64,000 nt of DNA from Hippophae tibetana (taxonomy: Eukaryota > Streptophyta > Magnoliopsida > Rosales > Elaeagnaceae): assembly GCA_037013495.1 (NCBI GenBank), contig CM072810.1, forward strand, positions 32,145,843 to 32,209,842, read 5' to 3'. Positions 46,601 to 58,352 of this stretch are shown in pieces (position 1 is the stretch's first letter; each line of letters opens with the position of its first letter). The position numbers and the translations under genes were made by a program. The notes under the pieces are model-generated. The model was given only the letters and a program-made list of their open reading frames with translations, did not search any database and was not told where the DNA came from.

Positions 46601-46860
46601 AGATGAAGAAATGGGCTAACAAGAAAATGAGGATGGTCGAGTTTCAGGAAAGAGATTTAGTCTTCGTTAAGTTATTACCCTAACAATTCAAATCCCTACG
46701 GAAGTTTCACAAGGGGTTGGTATGGAAGTACAAAGGGTCATTTCTAGTCCTTAAGCGAGTCGGTAAGGTGTCCTATAAACTACAACTCCCTCCAAAGCTT
46801 AAAATATACCCATTTTTTCATGTAACTGGATGTAATTGTGTCTCATAGGTTCATAAGCAT
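43659..46860 (+). pseudogene. Tekay/Del-like Ty3/gypsy gag-pol with internal deletion
   Basis: Gag starts MNKCVPVTPSMDVPPMERG at 43659. It holds a coiled-coil-like region, FNGARNAREVENFLWGLEQY (about 44130), TAMMWWRQRHGD (about 44255), GSIRDYVKEFTTLLLEVPD (about 44416) and a zinc-knuckle remnant (CNGPH...CPKR, about 44785). The protease-like block reads KALVNTCASHNFIS, so the catalytic DTG is NTC. The early reverse transcriptase segment HDISPPAISPYQM (about 45550) runs straight into the RNase H end, WHNGSNMVADALSRKAEL (45598), so most of reverse transcriptase and RNase H is deleted. Integrase follows (YYWPSLRDDVEAYMRTCLVC at 45919, MDFITCLKKSKGFGSIIVV at 46063, SFHPQSD at 46327). No chromodomain or 3' LTR remains. 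Confidence 0.9.
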
Positions 46861-47160
46861 CGGCTATTTTTGGAACAATTATTGTGTATTATCTAATGTT
46901 TTGAAACAACTCCATATATGGCATTAAATAAGTATTTTGTAAAACTTTTCAAGTCTCTACTGATTTGGATAGACCCAAGAGCAACCATTTTGTTTGTAAA
47001 TTTGTGTCTGATTGCTGCTATTTTTCTTCATGTAACTTCATTCCTAGTTGTATGCTTCATAACTTATTTTCTTGTGAAAAATCTATAGCAAGTTGAATTA
47101 TACACGTATTGTAGCAAGGCAAAGAGGGAAGAATTTAGTTCTCATTTTACATTTCTTCAT
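46861..47160. other. No gene recognised
   Basis: AT-rich DNA after the truncated Tekay-like element; no LTR, polypurine tract or coding motif visible. Confidence 0.5.
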
Positions 47161-47328
47161 TATTTATCATTTTTTTCATTGAAAGAAATTAAGATTTATT
47201 AAACTTATACTTTTGTTCACTTGCTGTCCAAACTTTAGTTTTAATATTTATCATTTTTTTCATTGAAAGAAATTAAGATTTATTAAACTTATACTTTTGT
47301 TCACTTGCTGTCCAAACTTTAGTTTTAA
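47161..47328. repeat. Perfect 84-bp tandem duplication
   Basis: Bases 47161-47244 are repeated without any difference at 47245-47328, including a 7-T run. The lack of mutation implies a very recent duplication or an assembly artefact. Confidence 0.93.
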
Positions 47329-47533
47329 GGAATTCATAAAATAAAATTAAGTTTCAATGTTCCAATCTATATAGCATCGTATTTGCAAAATTTCTACAAT
47401 CCAAAAAGATATGTCCATACAGTTCAAACGATTCATTACAACATCATAATCATTCTTTCAATTACAAATTTCATAGATAGTTCCTTTGACATTTGTGGCC
47501 ATAAATCCACAACAACAACTAACATCATCACAT

Positions 47534-47643
47534 CTAGAAATTAATGTATGCATCAGAGGAGTTGGTTTTGTTCATCATTAGGTCCATCACGTCAACAACT
47601 TGCTTTGCTTTGGGAGTGAAAGATTGGTTTTTTTCCATACTTT
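47534..47643 (-). other. Possible terminal exon of an unidentified gene
   Basis: On the minus strand an acceptor-like TTTTCAATTAG at 47644 precedes a frame that reads SMEKNQSFTPKAKQVVDVM and continues to a stop at 47536-47534, about 36 residues with good codon balance compared with the flanks. The following sequence is T-rich and 3' UTR-like. I do not recognise the protein. It may be chance, or the last exon of a gene whose upstream exons are separated by the copia elements to the right. Confidence 0.28.
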
Positions 47644-47858
47644 CTAATTGAAAACATCAAACCAGGAATTATTTTTTGGCATATCTGACATGAAGTTTCA
47701 TCAAACCATTTGAAAAATCCACATATTTATGGTTTCCAAATCAAATGAATACCAAATCATGAAGGTACAATAAAACAAGCATCAAATATAACAAATTAAA
47801 GAAAAAAACAATTATGTTTTGATCTTTGAAGCAAGAAAAATATCTTTGTCCTAGGTTC

Positions 47859-47934
47859 TGTTGGGACAAGTATGCTAAAAGCAGTGTAAGAATGATGTTA
47901 CCGATATACTGAAATGTACTACTTGGGTTGAGTC
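47859..47934 (-). repeat. Remnant of the copia 3' LTR
   Basis: 76 bp that match 54833-54908 with a few substitutions (for example AAAAGCAGTGTAAGAATG against AAAAGTAGTGTAAGAACA). The gypsy LTR begins at 47935. Confidence 0.9.
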
Positions 47935-49652
47935 TGATGAGTGCTCAAAAAGCACTAAAATAACCATGATTTTATGCACATTAATTGATTAAAAATATAT
48001 ATATTTATATGTTTTATCATATATTTATATAAATTTGTCTTTTTCGGAATCACAGGTATTTTTATTGTTTTTCAGGTATTTTGGCTTAAAAACGCAACTT
48101 AAAAACTCAAAGAGGAATACTGGAAGCAATACATCACAAATATATTAATAAATAAATGGGGAAAGGTCAACAAATATGGAAAAATTGGACAAAATGGGTC
48201 AAAAAGGACAAAAATGTCAGAAAGGAGAAAATCGCGCCGCCGCGCCCAGCTCCGCCCCAAGCTGCGCGTGGCACTGTTCATACGCGCAGAACTGCGCGCG
48301 GTACTGTTCACGTGCAGGCGCCCCCCGTCATGCTGACGTCATCAAATGACGTCAGCAATCACTAATCCGCGTTTTTACATTTTTTTAACATTTTTTCTCT
48401 ACTTTTTCTCTCCATCCTCACCTATAAATACCCCCCTTCCCTTCACTTCAAAACACACCTTCAAAACACACTTCTTTCTTCTTTCTTTCTCTCATTTCTT
48501 AGTTTTTGAGTTTTTCTTAGTTTCTTTCTTAGTTTCTAAGCTTTTCTTAGTTTCTTTCTTAGGTTTTAGTTCAATTCTCTTAGTTTTAGAGTTCTTCTCT
48601 TTTTGAGAGGAACTTGTAATGTTTTTGTAATAATTTAGATTTTTGATTCAATAAATGGAAGTGCAAATTCTGCTTGGAGGTTTTCCAGCAACGGGAATAG
48701 CGTCGAAGTTCTGTAAGAATTTTATTTTCTTTATAGTTATTTTTATGCTTTATTTTTACATGTTATATTTAATTTGTCTGTGATTAAATTTAACTCTGCT
48801 GGCTGTTTATAAACATGATATAATAATAAACGTTGTTATGCTTACGAAATATTAAATAGGTGAAAATTTGTAAAATGAATTGATTTTGTTTTTATTCAAG
48901 AATTTTATATTAAGAATGTTAGAGAGAAATATATTATTTTTCATTATAAACTTAAAACTGATAATTAAATTCTTATGTTTAATTTGGACACCTTAAATAA
49001 TGTTTAAATTGTCTAACCCCACCAAAGGTGGCATTTAAATGGTTCATTTTCAATCTCTTAGAAAAAGGAATTAATTTAATTAACCAAATTAGTTATCAAC
49101 CCCACCCATAGGTGTTAATTGATTTGTTTAGTTAACAAAGAATATCTAACCCCACCAAAGGTGGTATTTATATAAAAAAGAGAGAATCAATAAAATATCA
49201 ATTTATATCTTTAATAACCTAGATAGTATAAGCAAGCATAATTAATTTAGTTATTATATCCATAAATACTCCACTAATATAAATGATAAAATTTGCATAA
49301 ATATTTATTGAATCTGTATTTGTATTTATTTTTAGATAAATATTTATTGAATTTTGTATCTATGTTTATTTTTATGTTATTAGATTATATTTAATTAATC
49401 TGTATATATGTTTATTTTATGTTATTAGATTAGGAACACAAAAACCAAACTATCGTGACAGGATGTTTAGGATTTAATTTCGTTTTTAAAAGTTTGAATA
49501 ATAAATTAAAAACCACATACATTCCTTCCTTAGATCGACCTTGGGAGTATACTTATCATTTTCTTCGAAATTATTCGTGCACTTGCGAGAGTTTTATAAA
49601 TATTAAAACCAAAGTATTGGCAAGAATCGGCGATGCCGGTTTTCGCTCATCA
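47935..49652 (+). mobile_element. 5' LTR of an Athila-like gypsy element
   Basis: 1718 bp from TGATGAG to CTCATCA, same family as the LTRs at 865-2610 and 3426-4525. A TATA box lies at about 48423 (TATAAATA). The GC-rich island at 48225-48360 holds repeats of CTGCGCG and ACTGTTCA, which differ from the GTGTTGG repeats of the other two copies. Confidence 0.93.
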
Positions 49653-49658
49653 AGTTTT

Positions 49659-49676
49659 TGGCGCCGTTGCCGGGGA
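49659..49676 (+). other. Primer-binding site complementary to tRNA-Asp
   Basis: TGGCGCCGTTGCCGGGGA, an 18-base match to the complement of the plant tRNA-Asp 3' end, as is usual in Athila-like elements. It starts six bases after the LTR end. Confidence 0.88.
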
Positions 49677-49961
49677 AGGAATAGCGTTTTTTTAAATTAT
49701 TTATCAAAATTTTAAAAACATTTTTGTGCTGTAAATAATTGTGATATTTTTTTTATAATAATAAAAATAATAATAATCAAATTTCAAAATCCATAAAAAA
49801 AAATAAAAATAAAAATAAAAATAAAATAAATTTTTTTATTTAATAGTTAAAATAATTTAGAAATTTGAAATCTGAATAAATTTTTTTTACCGTTCATGAA
49901 TAATAAAAATAAAAAAAATAAAAAAATAAAAAAATAAAAAAAATAAAAATTACAATAGTCT

Positions 49962-51154
49962 ATGCGTGGTAGGAGATCCTTAGGAAACCCCCTTACACCA
50001 TATGTAAATAATATTCATAAATTTAAACAAGTGTCAACAAAACTGGATTCCACCCATCAACCTGTTTTTGAGCCAAACATAGAACCAAGTCTTAATCCTT
50101 TACTAGAACCGAAAGAAATGGAAGAAAACCAACATGTTAGGGAAACCACGATGAAGGAGTTTGCAAGACCGGTGATTGGCACGGCAACTGCCGCTATCCA
50201 GTTGGGTGAGGCTGCTCGGAATTATGACCTAAAAAATATTCATTTTTCTATGCTTCCTTCCTTTTATGGGCTACCTAATGAAGATTCTCTTTCCTTCATG
50301 AGAGATTTCTATGCTACGGTCCAAACATTCCCCCTCGGTATTCTAAACGAGGATCAACTTAGAATGAGATGTTTTCCCTACACCTTAAAGGATAAGGCCA
50401 AAGCTTGGTTGATGTCACTTCCCTCAGGTTCTCTGATGACATGGGGTAACATTTACAATAAATTCATGGGAAAATTCTATTCCCACCAAAAAACATCAGA
50501 GTTGAGAGGAAAGATTGCTACTTTCTCTCAGATGGAAGGAGAACCATTCCATGAAGCTTGGGATAGGTTCAAAATGTTTCTCACTCAATGTCCCCATCAC
50601 AGCTTTCCCCTGCAGTTGTAGAACCAATTCTTTTACGATGGACTTACACAACAATGTCAGTTCATTGTCGACAACGCTGCAGGAGGAGCAGTAGGAGAAA
50701 AGACTGCCTCAGAGACGTATAACCTCTTTGAGATGTTGGGTTCTAATTCCCAACAGAAAAGCTCCCGAGTGAGAAAAGCTGGAGTTCATGAAATCGACTC
50801 CAGTAATGAAGTTCAACAACAACTTGTTCAACTGACCAAGCAAGTTGCCCTTCTCACTACACAAACCAACACCAATAATGAACAATATGGTTTGTATAGC
50901 AACATGGGACATGGTACTGAAGCCTATCCATATCAAGGAGAAACAACTGGACCTAAACAAGTTAATGTGTTGGGAGCATATCAACAGAGACCAAGGTTTG
51001 ACCCCAATTCAAATACCTATAATCCTGGGTGGAGAAGTCATCCAAATTTCTCCTGGAGGCAAAACAACCCTCCTTTCACTCAAAGCTCAAACCAGGCAGG
51101 CCAGCAATTCCACCCACCTATTCCAAGAAGCATTCCCAATAAACCAACCCTGGA
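49962..51154 (+). pseudogene. Athila-like gag, one in-frame stop
   Basis: A single frame runs from ATG 49962 to 51154, broken only by a TAG at 50619-50621. Blocks include FARPVIGTATAAIQLGEAA, NIHFSMLPSFYGLPNEDSL, DQLRMRCFPYTLKDKAKAWL, FSQMEGEPFHEAWDRFK, then past the stop FFYDGLTQQCQF and DNAAGGAVGEKTASE. The rest is glutamine- and proline-rich. This is the retrotransposon gag domain of Athila/Tat elements, normally forming the particle shell. It ends at the junction with copia sequence; protease, polymerase and 3' LTR are absent. Its good preservation marks it as younger than its neighbours. Confidence 0.92.
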
Positions 51155-51295
51155 GGACACCTAGTATCAGTCTTTCCCATAAATGGATCTATCGTCTCTT
51201 TCTGTTGTAGCAATGATTTTGAATCTTTGTAATAGCTGCGGTACTATCATAGTGGATCAGGACACCTAGTATCAGTCTTTCCCATAAATGGATCT
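51155..51295. repeat. 36-bp duplication at the gypsy-copia junction
   Basis: The segment GGACACCTAGTATCAG... occurs at 51155-51190 and 51260-51295 without differences. The right copy is the native copia RNase H sequence; the left copy is an extra piece placed exactly between the end of copia and gypsy gag, like filler DNA at a repair junction. Confidence 0.88.
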
Positions 51296-54200
51296 CAACT
51301 AACAGACTACTTAACCACACTGTATCTTTACTAGTAGTAGCTAATGCTATCATTTCAGACTTCATCGTAGATTGAGCCAATATTGTTTGTTTCTTAGACT
51401 TCCAAAAGACACCTCTACCAGCTATGCCAAATATATAGCCGCTAGTTGATTTAGAGTCTTTTGATAAAGTGTTCCAATCAACATCGTTGTTTCCTTCTAG
51501 AACAGTAGGAAACTTTTTATAATGTAATCGAAGGTTCAAAGTTCTCTAAAGGTATCTCATGACACTTTCAATAGTATTCTAATGCTTTATACTAGGTGTA
51601 CTTGTAAACCTACATAGTAGTCCCACAACATAAGCTATGACTGGTCTAGTGCAGTCAGTAGCATAACATAAGCTACCAATGATGCTCACATACTCAGTTT
51701 TCTAACACCGTCTCTGTTTTTCTTGAACAACTTTACACTGGGATCATAAGGAGTATATGAAGGTTTGCAGTTAAAGTAATTATATTTCTTTAAGATCTTC
51801 TCAATATAATAAGATTGATATAGAGAAAGTCCCTTTTAAGACTTAGTAATCTTTATACCAAGGATTACACTCACTTCTCTAAGATCTTTCATATCAAAGT
51901 TAACACATAACAAAGTTTTCACATAATTCACAACATGAATATTTGACCCAAAAAAATAAGCATGTCATGCACATATAAACAAATGATAGTGCAAATGGCA
52001 TTTTCTAATTTTTAATAAATGTATTTGTCACTTTCATTTATTTTGAATCCATGTGAGATAACTAGATTATCAAAGTTTTCATGTCATTGCTTAGGTGCTT
52101 GTTTTAGACCATAAAGGGATTTATCTAGTTTATAAACTTTATTTTCTGGACCTGGGACAACAAAACCTTCAGGTTGGTCCATATAAATTTCTTCTTCCAA
52201 ATGACCATTTAAGAAAGCAGTTTTGACATCCATTTGGTGCACTACTAAATAATGGATAGCAATAAGAGAGAAAAGTACACGTATAGAGATTATTAGTGTG
52301 ACTGGTGAAAAGGTATCAAAGAAACCTACATTTTTCCTTTCCTTATACCCTTTGACTATAAGATGAGCTTTGTACTTTTTAATAGTAACAATGGGTTTTA
52401 ATTTCTTCTTTTGTATCCATTTACATCCTATAGTTTTTCAACCAAGAGGTAAGTCAACTAAATGCCAAGTTCTATTATACTCAAGAGAGTCCATTTCATC
52501 ATTTATGGCTTCTTCCCATAAGTTGGCATCTAAAGAAGATAAGGCTTCTTTAAGAGTTTGGGGATCTTTCTCTAAGGGATAAGCATAAAAATTAGACCTA
52601 AAATCCTTAAGGGTTTGAGCTCATTTACTTTTCCTAATTTTAGTATTTAATTCCTCATTTTGTTCACTAGTTCTAGTTATAGGTAAACTACTAGAAGACG
52701 AGCCCTAATTTAAAGGGAAACCTATGTTCATAGAAGTCATCATCATTTGATTCTATAACTACATTATTATTTAAGTCATAGAATTTATAAGTTTTTCTAT
52801 TCATACCATATCTTATGAATACACATTCATATACTCTACTAGCAAGTTTATTTATTTTAGGATCAGGGAACCTAACATAGGCTAAACAACCCCAAGTTTT
52901 AAAATAAGTTAGGTTTAGGCACTCTATTTAGCACATAGCAAATAGTTAGTAAAATTTATCCCCATCAATGGGAAGCAGTAACAGAGTTTAATAAAATTGT
53001 AACAACTGATTCAATAAAAGTTTTATTTTTTCTTTCAACTTTGACATTCATTTCAAGAGAATAAAGTGCAGTTTTTTATGAATGATTCCTTGAATTTTAT
53101 AAAAATCATTGAAAATATTGGAATCATATTTAGTGCCTCTATCACTTAGAAACCTTTTTATTTTTCTGTCATAAATATTTTAAACATGTCAAACGCTTCA
53201 CTTTTATTTTTCATTAGATATACATAAGTGTAATCTGAATAATCATCTATAAAAGTTATAAAATATCGCTTTCCATTTCTTGTTAAATTGCAATCAAGTT
53301 CACATATGTCATATATATTAAATCTAAAGGTTTAGATTTTCTAATAACTCACTTATGTGAAGTTTTGGTTATTTTAGCTTGACTACAAAAGTCACATTTT
53401 TCAAAATCATTCAAAGATAGTCTATGAATTATTTTTGAGGTACTCATGGTCTTGATTATGCATTTATTAACATGAAAAAGTCTAGCATGTCAAATATTAA
53501 AAGAACTCAACATATAAGCAGAAGAAGAAGTTTTATTAATTTCAATGTTTAATTTAAACATGCCATTAGTGGCATACCATTTCCCAACAAATATATTATT
53601 TTTTGTTATTGTATATAAATTAGCCCCTATAGTTTGAGTAAACCCAACTTTGTTAAGAAGATATCCTGAAACTAAGTTCTTTCCCATCTCTGGAGTATGT
53701 AGGACATCATTCAAGATGATTGTCTTTCCAAAGGTAAACTTTAATTCCACCTCACCAATACCAACAACTTTAGTGGAGTGAGAGTCACCCAACAACACTT
53801 TCTTATCCTCAGACTCAGAGTAGGACTTGAACATGTCTTGATCATAACAAACATGGCGAGAAGCACCAGTGTCTACCCACCACCCCTCAGATCCACCAAC
53901 AAAATTTATTTTAGATATCATAGCAATAACTTGATCTTTGGTAAGGTTGCCTGCTGGGTAGGACGATTCCTGTTCTGGTAGTTCCTAGCCAAGTGGCTAG
54001 GTCTGTTACAACTATAACACATGAATGTGTTATTTCTTGAGAAGGTTGGGGTTCATTCTGGGAAGGATAGTTTCTGTTTCTATTTTGGTGGTTACGATTT
54101 TGGTTATTATTATGATTATGACTTTTCATATTTCTTTGTTTAGGTTTCAGAATTGTAGAGAAGGATTTCTTGTTGGTACTTATGTTTGAGACAACAAGTA

Positions 54201-54807
54201 CTTCATCTCTTTGATGTTGTTTTCACGCTTCTTCTTCTATTCTTAAACGAGTTATAAGAATTTCTAAAGAAAATTTCTTAGTTTTATTTCTAAGTTCATT
54301 CTTAAAATCTTTCCAAGTAGGGGTAATTTATCTATAATAACAACTACTTGAAATTGTTAATCTAAAGTCATACCTTCAGAAGTTATTTTGTGTGCTATCT
54401 TCTGTAGTTCATGTGATTGAGCTTCCATAGATTTACCATTAATCATTTGATACTTCATATATCTACTGACATCATACTTCTTAGTCCCAGCTTCCTTAGT
54501 GTCGTACTTCTTTTGAAGTGCATCCCAAATTTCCTTAGCAGACTTATCAAAATTATAATAATCATATAAGTCATCAGCTAATCCATTAAGAATAAAAAAA
54601 ATTCATAGAAAATCATTTTTCATCCAGGTGTCTAAATCCTTAGTTGCAACTTTGAGGATTATACAATGTTGGCTTTTCAGTAGTAAGAGCAAAAGCGACC
54701 CTTTTCATGGATAAGAAAAATAACATTTTTCTGTCCCTGTCTTTTAAAGTGTAGTCCCTCAAATAGAATGGTTTGTTGAGATCAGTAGTTAACATTTTAG
54801 TAGACAT
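51191..54807 (-). pseudogene. Ty1/copia gag-pol, near full length but broken
   Basis: Gag starts MSTKMLTTDLNKPFYLRDYT at 54807. A zinc knuckle CYSCNRPSHLARNY (about 54015) has lost its last cysteine. Protease WWVDTGASRHVC (about 53880) keeps DTGA. Then integrase (FIDDYSDYTYVYLMKN at about 53230), reverse transcriptase ([20 protein letters not shown] at about 52230, [16 protein letters not shown] at about 52130, catalytic YVDD changed to YVHD at 51975-51964) and RNase H (STSGYIFGIAGRGVFWKSKK at about 51450, STAAI at about 51250). Frameshifts and stops lie mainly in integrase and reverse transcriptase. The open frames 53921-53490 and 51539-51189 are its longest surviving pieces. Confidence 0.92.
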
Positions 54808-54832
54808 GGTAAATATAAATTCATCTTAAAAT

Positions 54833-55757
54833 TGTTGGGACAAGTATGTTAAAAGTAGTGTAAGAACAATGTTACCGATATACTAAAATGTACTGTTTGG
54901 GTTTAGTCGCGGACTAGGTCGCTTTCTTTAAGACATTTCGTGGCTCTACCCAAACTTATGCAAGCAAACATAACCTCATCCTCCCCAGGATAAAACAACC
55001 CAAAATCTTTGTTTTCTTTCTCAGAACTTCAATGCACTGATGAAGACCGGAATGCTAAACCTATAAAATTTTGTTGCTCGGAAAACTCAAAATAATTTAG
55101 GATCTTTTAATTTTTCTTTTTGAGAGCTTATTTTTAGTAAGAGATGTTTCCAATTGATGTTTTGAAAATGAGAGCTGAGGCTCTTTATTTATAGGTTTGA
55201 GAAAATGTGTGACTATTATGATAATAACGATCATGTCTGGGTGGAAAGAGTAATGACCATTTTTTGAGAAAAGAAATGTAACAATAATTTTTTGAGTAAA
55301 GAAGAATAACAACCATTTAACGGATATTTTAAGTAAAGAAAACATAATTTCCATTTTCTAAGTAAAGAACAATAATGGCCATATTCTGAGTAAATAAAAA
55401 TAACAATCATTTTGAGTAAAAAAGTAACGACCATTTTTTGAGTGAAAAAGTATTTTTTTTAAAAAGAAAATTTTCAAAAAATAAAATGCCACCTCACCTT
55501 ACACATACACACTCAGACTTAGACTCGGCTCGGCATGACATGGTCGATCGTTAGATGGACAACTGCGATGTGCATGCATGTGGTATCACATTTGCCTAGG
55601 TACAGTCCCTTTTCACAAAAGTGGGTGCCCCTTGGGGCCCAAACCCAATGGCAAATCCTTTTCTATTTATACATCTTCTAAGTGATTTAAAATAGCAATT
55701 TGGGACAAAGCACAAATTAGCATCATTTTTTTTAATAAAAATTCACTTTTTCCAACA
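54833..55757 (-). repeat. 5' LTR of the copia element
   Basis: 925 bp with TGTTGG and CCAACA inverted ends. The left boundary abuts the gag leader. AATGACCATTTTTTGAG-like phrases recur at 55250-55450, giving an internal degenerate repeat with AATAACA/CCATTTT units. Confidence 0.9.
55250..55460. repeat. Degenerate 25-40 bp tandem repeat in the copia LTR
   Basis: Units of GACCATTTTTTGAGTAAAGAA and variants (CAACCATTTAACGGAT, TGGCCATATTCTGAGTAAA, GACCATTTTTTGAGTGAAA) follow one another across about 200 bp. Confidence 0.7.
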
Positions 55758-55845
55758 GGTTCCTATCATTCTAGTAAGTTCTTAATGGTGTGGGTCTCCC
55801 ATAATGGCAAAAAAGACCACTATTAACAACACCACAAGCTTTATT

Positions 55846-55846
<1 letters not shown>

Positions 55847-55876
<30 letters not shown>

Positions 55877-55947
55877 AACACACACATGCATACACACACA
55901 CACATACACACACACAAACACAAACACAAACACACACACACACACAC
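55847..55947. repeat. CT/AC compound microsatellite
   Basis: A (CT)n run followed by a long interrupted (AC)n run. It lies between the two copia elements and creates spurious open frames of Cys-Val or Thr-His repeats. Confidence 0.97.
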
Positions 55948-56064
55948 GTTGTATATTTCCCTCTCTTTGATTCAAGGTCCTCTTGCAGAGCTCTTCCCTC
56001 TATTTTTTTGTTTAAATAATGACCCAACTTTTGGTACCAATCTTTGTTACCTAAGATAAGATAC

Positions 56065-56727
56065 TATTAAATTGGCCCAAAACAAATTTTAGGCCCAAAC
56101 CTAATATCACTTAAGCCCATCGTTCCACTCACCCTAATTTCACTCTCATTTTTCCAACACCATATAGGTGGTCGAGAATCCTCCAATATTGTAGTTCATT
56201 TGAGGTTGGAAAGCCTATGAACTATGCTTGAAATCTTGGGATGAATTTCAAAAGTCATGGCATGTTTTATTGAGGGAGAAAAACATGATGATGATGCAAT
56301 TCCATATGCTTCGTGCCCAAAATATGTGATTTCCTAATCCTAAGCAAATTTCCAAGTTACAGCTGTTGCCTATAGTTTTAGCTACCGTCTTCTACCACTG
56401 CAGCTATCGTCTCCTACCATTGGTGGAGTTTCTCTCATTTATACGGTAATATTTGATTAAATAGCAAGTTTGTTAATTTATCTTGCTATAAATTACAAAT
56501 AAATTAGAGGGAGTTATTTTCAAGGTGTATTTTGGATTTTGGTATAGTTTGTGAAGATATCTAAATGTCAGTGGAATAGATTTTTCACATTGAAAAGTTG
56601 AACTACTTAAATTATTGTGTGCCATTTATTTTCTCACTGCTTATTATTTTGTTGTTACCCATAATTATATATTTATGCAACCAAAATTGGACCCAAACTT
56701 CACTTCCGAAAGTGAAAATTTATAACA
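56065..56727 (+). repeat. 5' LTR of the copia element at 56-61 kb
   Basis: Starts TATTAAATTGG (TG changed to TA) and ends TTTATAACA. It aligns with the 3' LTR throughout, for example GGTCGAGAATCCTCCAATAT in both. Confidence 0.88.
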
Positions 56728-56730
56728 AAT

Positions 56731-56742
56731 TGGTATCAAAGC
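56731..56742 (+). other. Primer-binding site, initiator tRNA-Met-like
   Basis: TGGTATCAAAGC three bases after the LTR end. Confidence 0.8.
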
Positions 56743-56874
56743 ATTGGGTTATTCTGTTATTTATTGGAACTGATCAAGTTTTCTCTTTTAGATTTATTTT
56801 GAACTTCTGGTTATCTAATTGGTTTAATATTTTCTCGATTGTGCTTCTGTTTATTTAATATTGAGTTTTCTGTT

Positions 56875-57330
56875 ATGGTGGCAAAATACAAAATTGAGAA
56901 ATTCAATGATATGAATGATTTTAATCTATGACGAATGAAGATACAAGTCGTATTAGTTAAGGATAAATTGTAAAAAAAATTAACTGATGAAGAAAGTGAT
57001 GCTTTGATGGAAAATGCTCTCAGTTCAATTCAATTATCCTTGTTTGAAGAGGTACTACCCGAGGTTGGCGATGAGGAATCTCTTGTTGAGTTATGACTTA
57101 AATTGGAGAATTTGTATATGACCAAGTCTTTGGCAAGTCGGTTATATTTGAAGCAACGTTTGTATACATTTAGAATGTCAGAAGGTACATCTTTACAAGA
57201 TCATCTTGATGAATTTACTAAAATTATTCGTGGTCTAAAAAATGATGGTCTTAAGATTGATGATAAGGATCAGGCCTTAGTTCTATTATATTCTTTACAT
57301 CATTCATTTGAACATTTTGTTGATATCATG
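56875..57330 (+). pseudogene. Ty1/copia gag N-terminal part
   Basis: Starts MVAKYKIEKFNDMNDFNL, then a stop. It continues through LMENALSSIQLSLFEEVL, YMTKSLASRLYLKQRLYTFR, GTSLQDHLDEFTKIIRGLKN and DKDQALVLLYSLHHSFEHFV, the UBN2-type copia gag. It is cut at VDIM by the LTR beginning at 57331. Confidence 0.9.
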
Positions 57331-58305
57331 TGATCGGTGTAAAAATGCAAGTGCATAGTATCATAGTTTTATAATAAAGTGATAAGAAAAGTATCGTCCT
57401 TAGGAATTAGTAACTTATTTTTGACAAATACCAAAACTATATTAATTTCAATTTTATCTAGAAAAATCACTAAGGTTGTTATAATTGAAATTTAAAATAA
57501 AATCAATTTAAATAAGATATGTAAAAGAAAATAAAGATGTTGTTCAAATATCAAATTAATAGCAAGAAAACTTCTAAGAAATTGATTTCACCTAATCCCT
57601 CACTATGCTTTACTCATCTAACTAATTGAATTTAATTATCTCTGTTTGTTAGCAATCTTTAATAAATATCCAAAAGCCTCTTTCGATAGTCAATTAGAAA
57701 CATTCTTGTTAGTTAATTTTCATAAGAGTATGCAATTTAATAAAGCATGAAATCATTAAAACCAATGATTTTAAAATTACATAGGTTCATACAAGTCTTT
57801 CGATCTCTATATTTACCTATGCTGAAATATTTCAGATCTATCCTATAATTTCCTCTTTCAATAGAAAATCACAAGATTAAAATCATCTAATTAATGACTA
57901 GTTAATTAGAAGCATTAAACTCAAAATAAATCAGACAAACATGAAGAAAAATAATTCAAATTAACATAGAAAATCAAGCATAGTTCAGAATTAAATTACA
58001 TATTTTTCTTAGAATAAAGAAAAATTAGTTCATGCTAAAAATTAAATTTAACATAAACGAATTCACCATAATTTTTTGAGAGGAATTGAAAGGAAATTGA
58101 CTCAGAAAAAGAATCCACTTTTGCATTTTTCTATTGCAATTTTTCTCCATTATGCACATTTCCCCCTCCTTTTTCTATCTTTATTGACCGTCACTTTATC
58201 TTTTTTCTTTTGATTTCTGCAACTTTTTCTGGCCCTTCCTTTTCGTTTCTTATATATATATATATATCATCTCCTACGCATCTTTTTATTCTCTCTCATC
58301 TCTTA

Positions 58306-58352
<47 letters not shown>

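Larger units (their letters stand above)
47859..55757 (-). mobile_element. Ty1/copia element with GGTTC target duplication, interrupted by an Athila-like insertion
   Basis: The outer ends are TGTTGGGAC at 47859 and CCAACA ending at 55757. They are flanked by identical GGTTC pentamers (47854-47858 and 55758-55762), which fixes the borders. Minus-strand order: complete 5' LTR (55757-54833), gag, protease, integrase, reverse transcriptase and RNase H down to 51190, then only the last 76 bp of the 3' LTR (47934-47859). Between the last two lies an Athila-like LTR and gag in plus orientation. The missing copia LTR part and the missing rest of the gypsy element imply a deletion spanning both. Confidence 0.92.

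Noticed and set aside
49659-49676. tRNA-Asp gene fragment
   Set aside because: Only the 18 bases of the primer-binding site match; there is no tRNA body.
55782-56027. Frames encoding Cys-Val or Thr-His repeats
   Set aside because: Product of the (AC)n microsatellite at 55862-55947.
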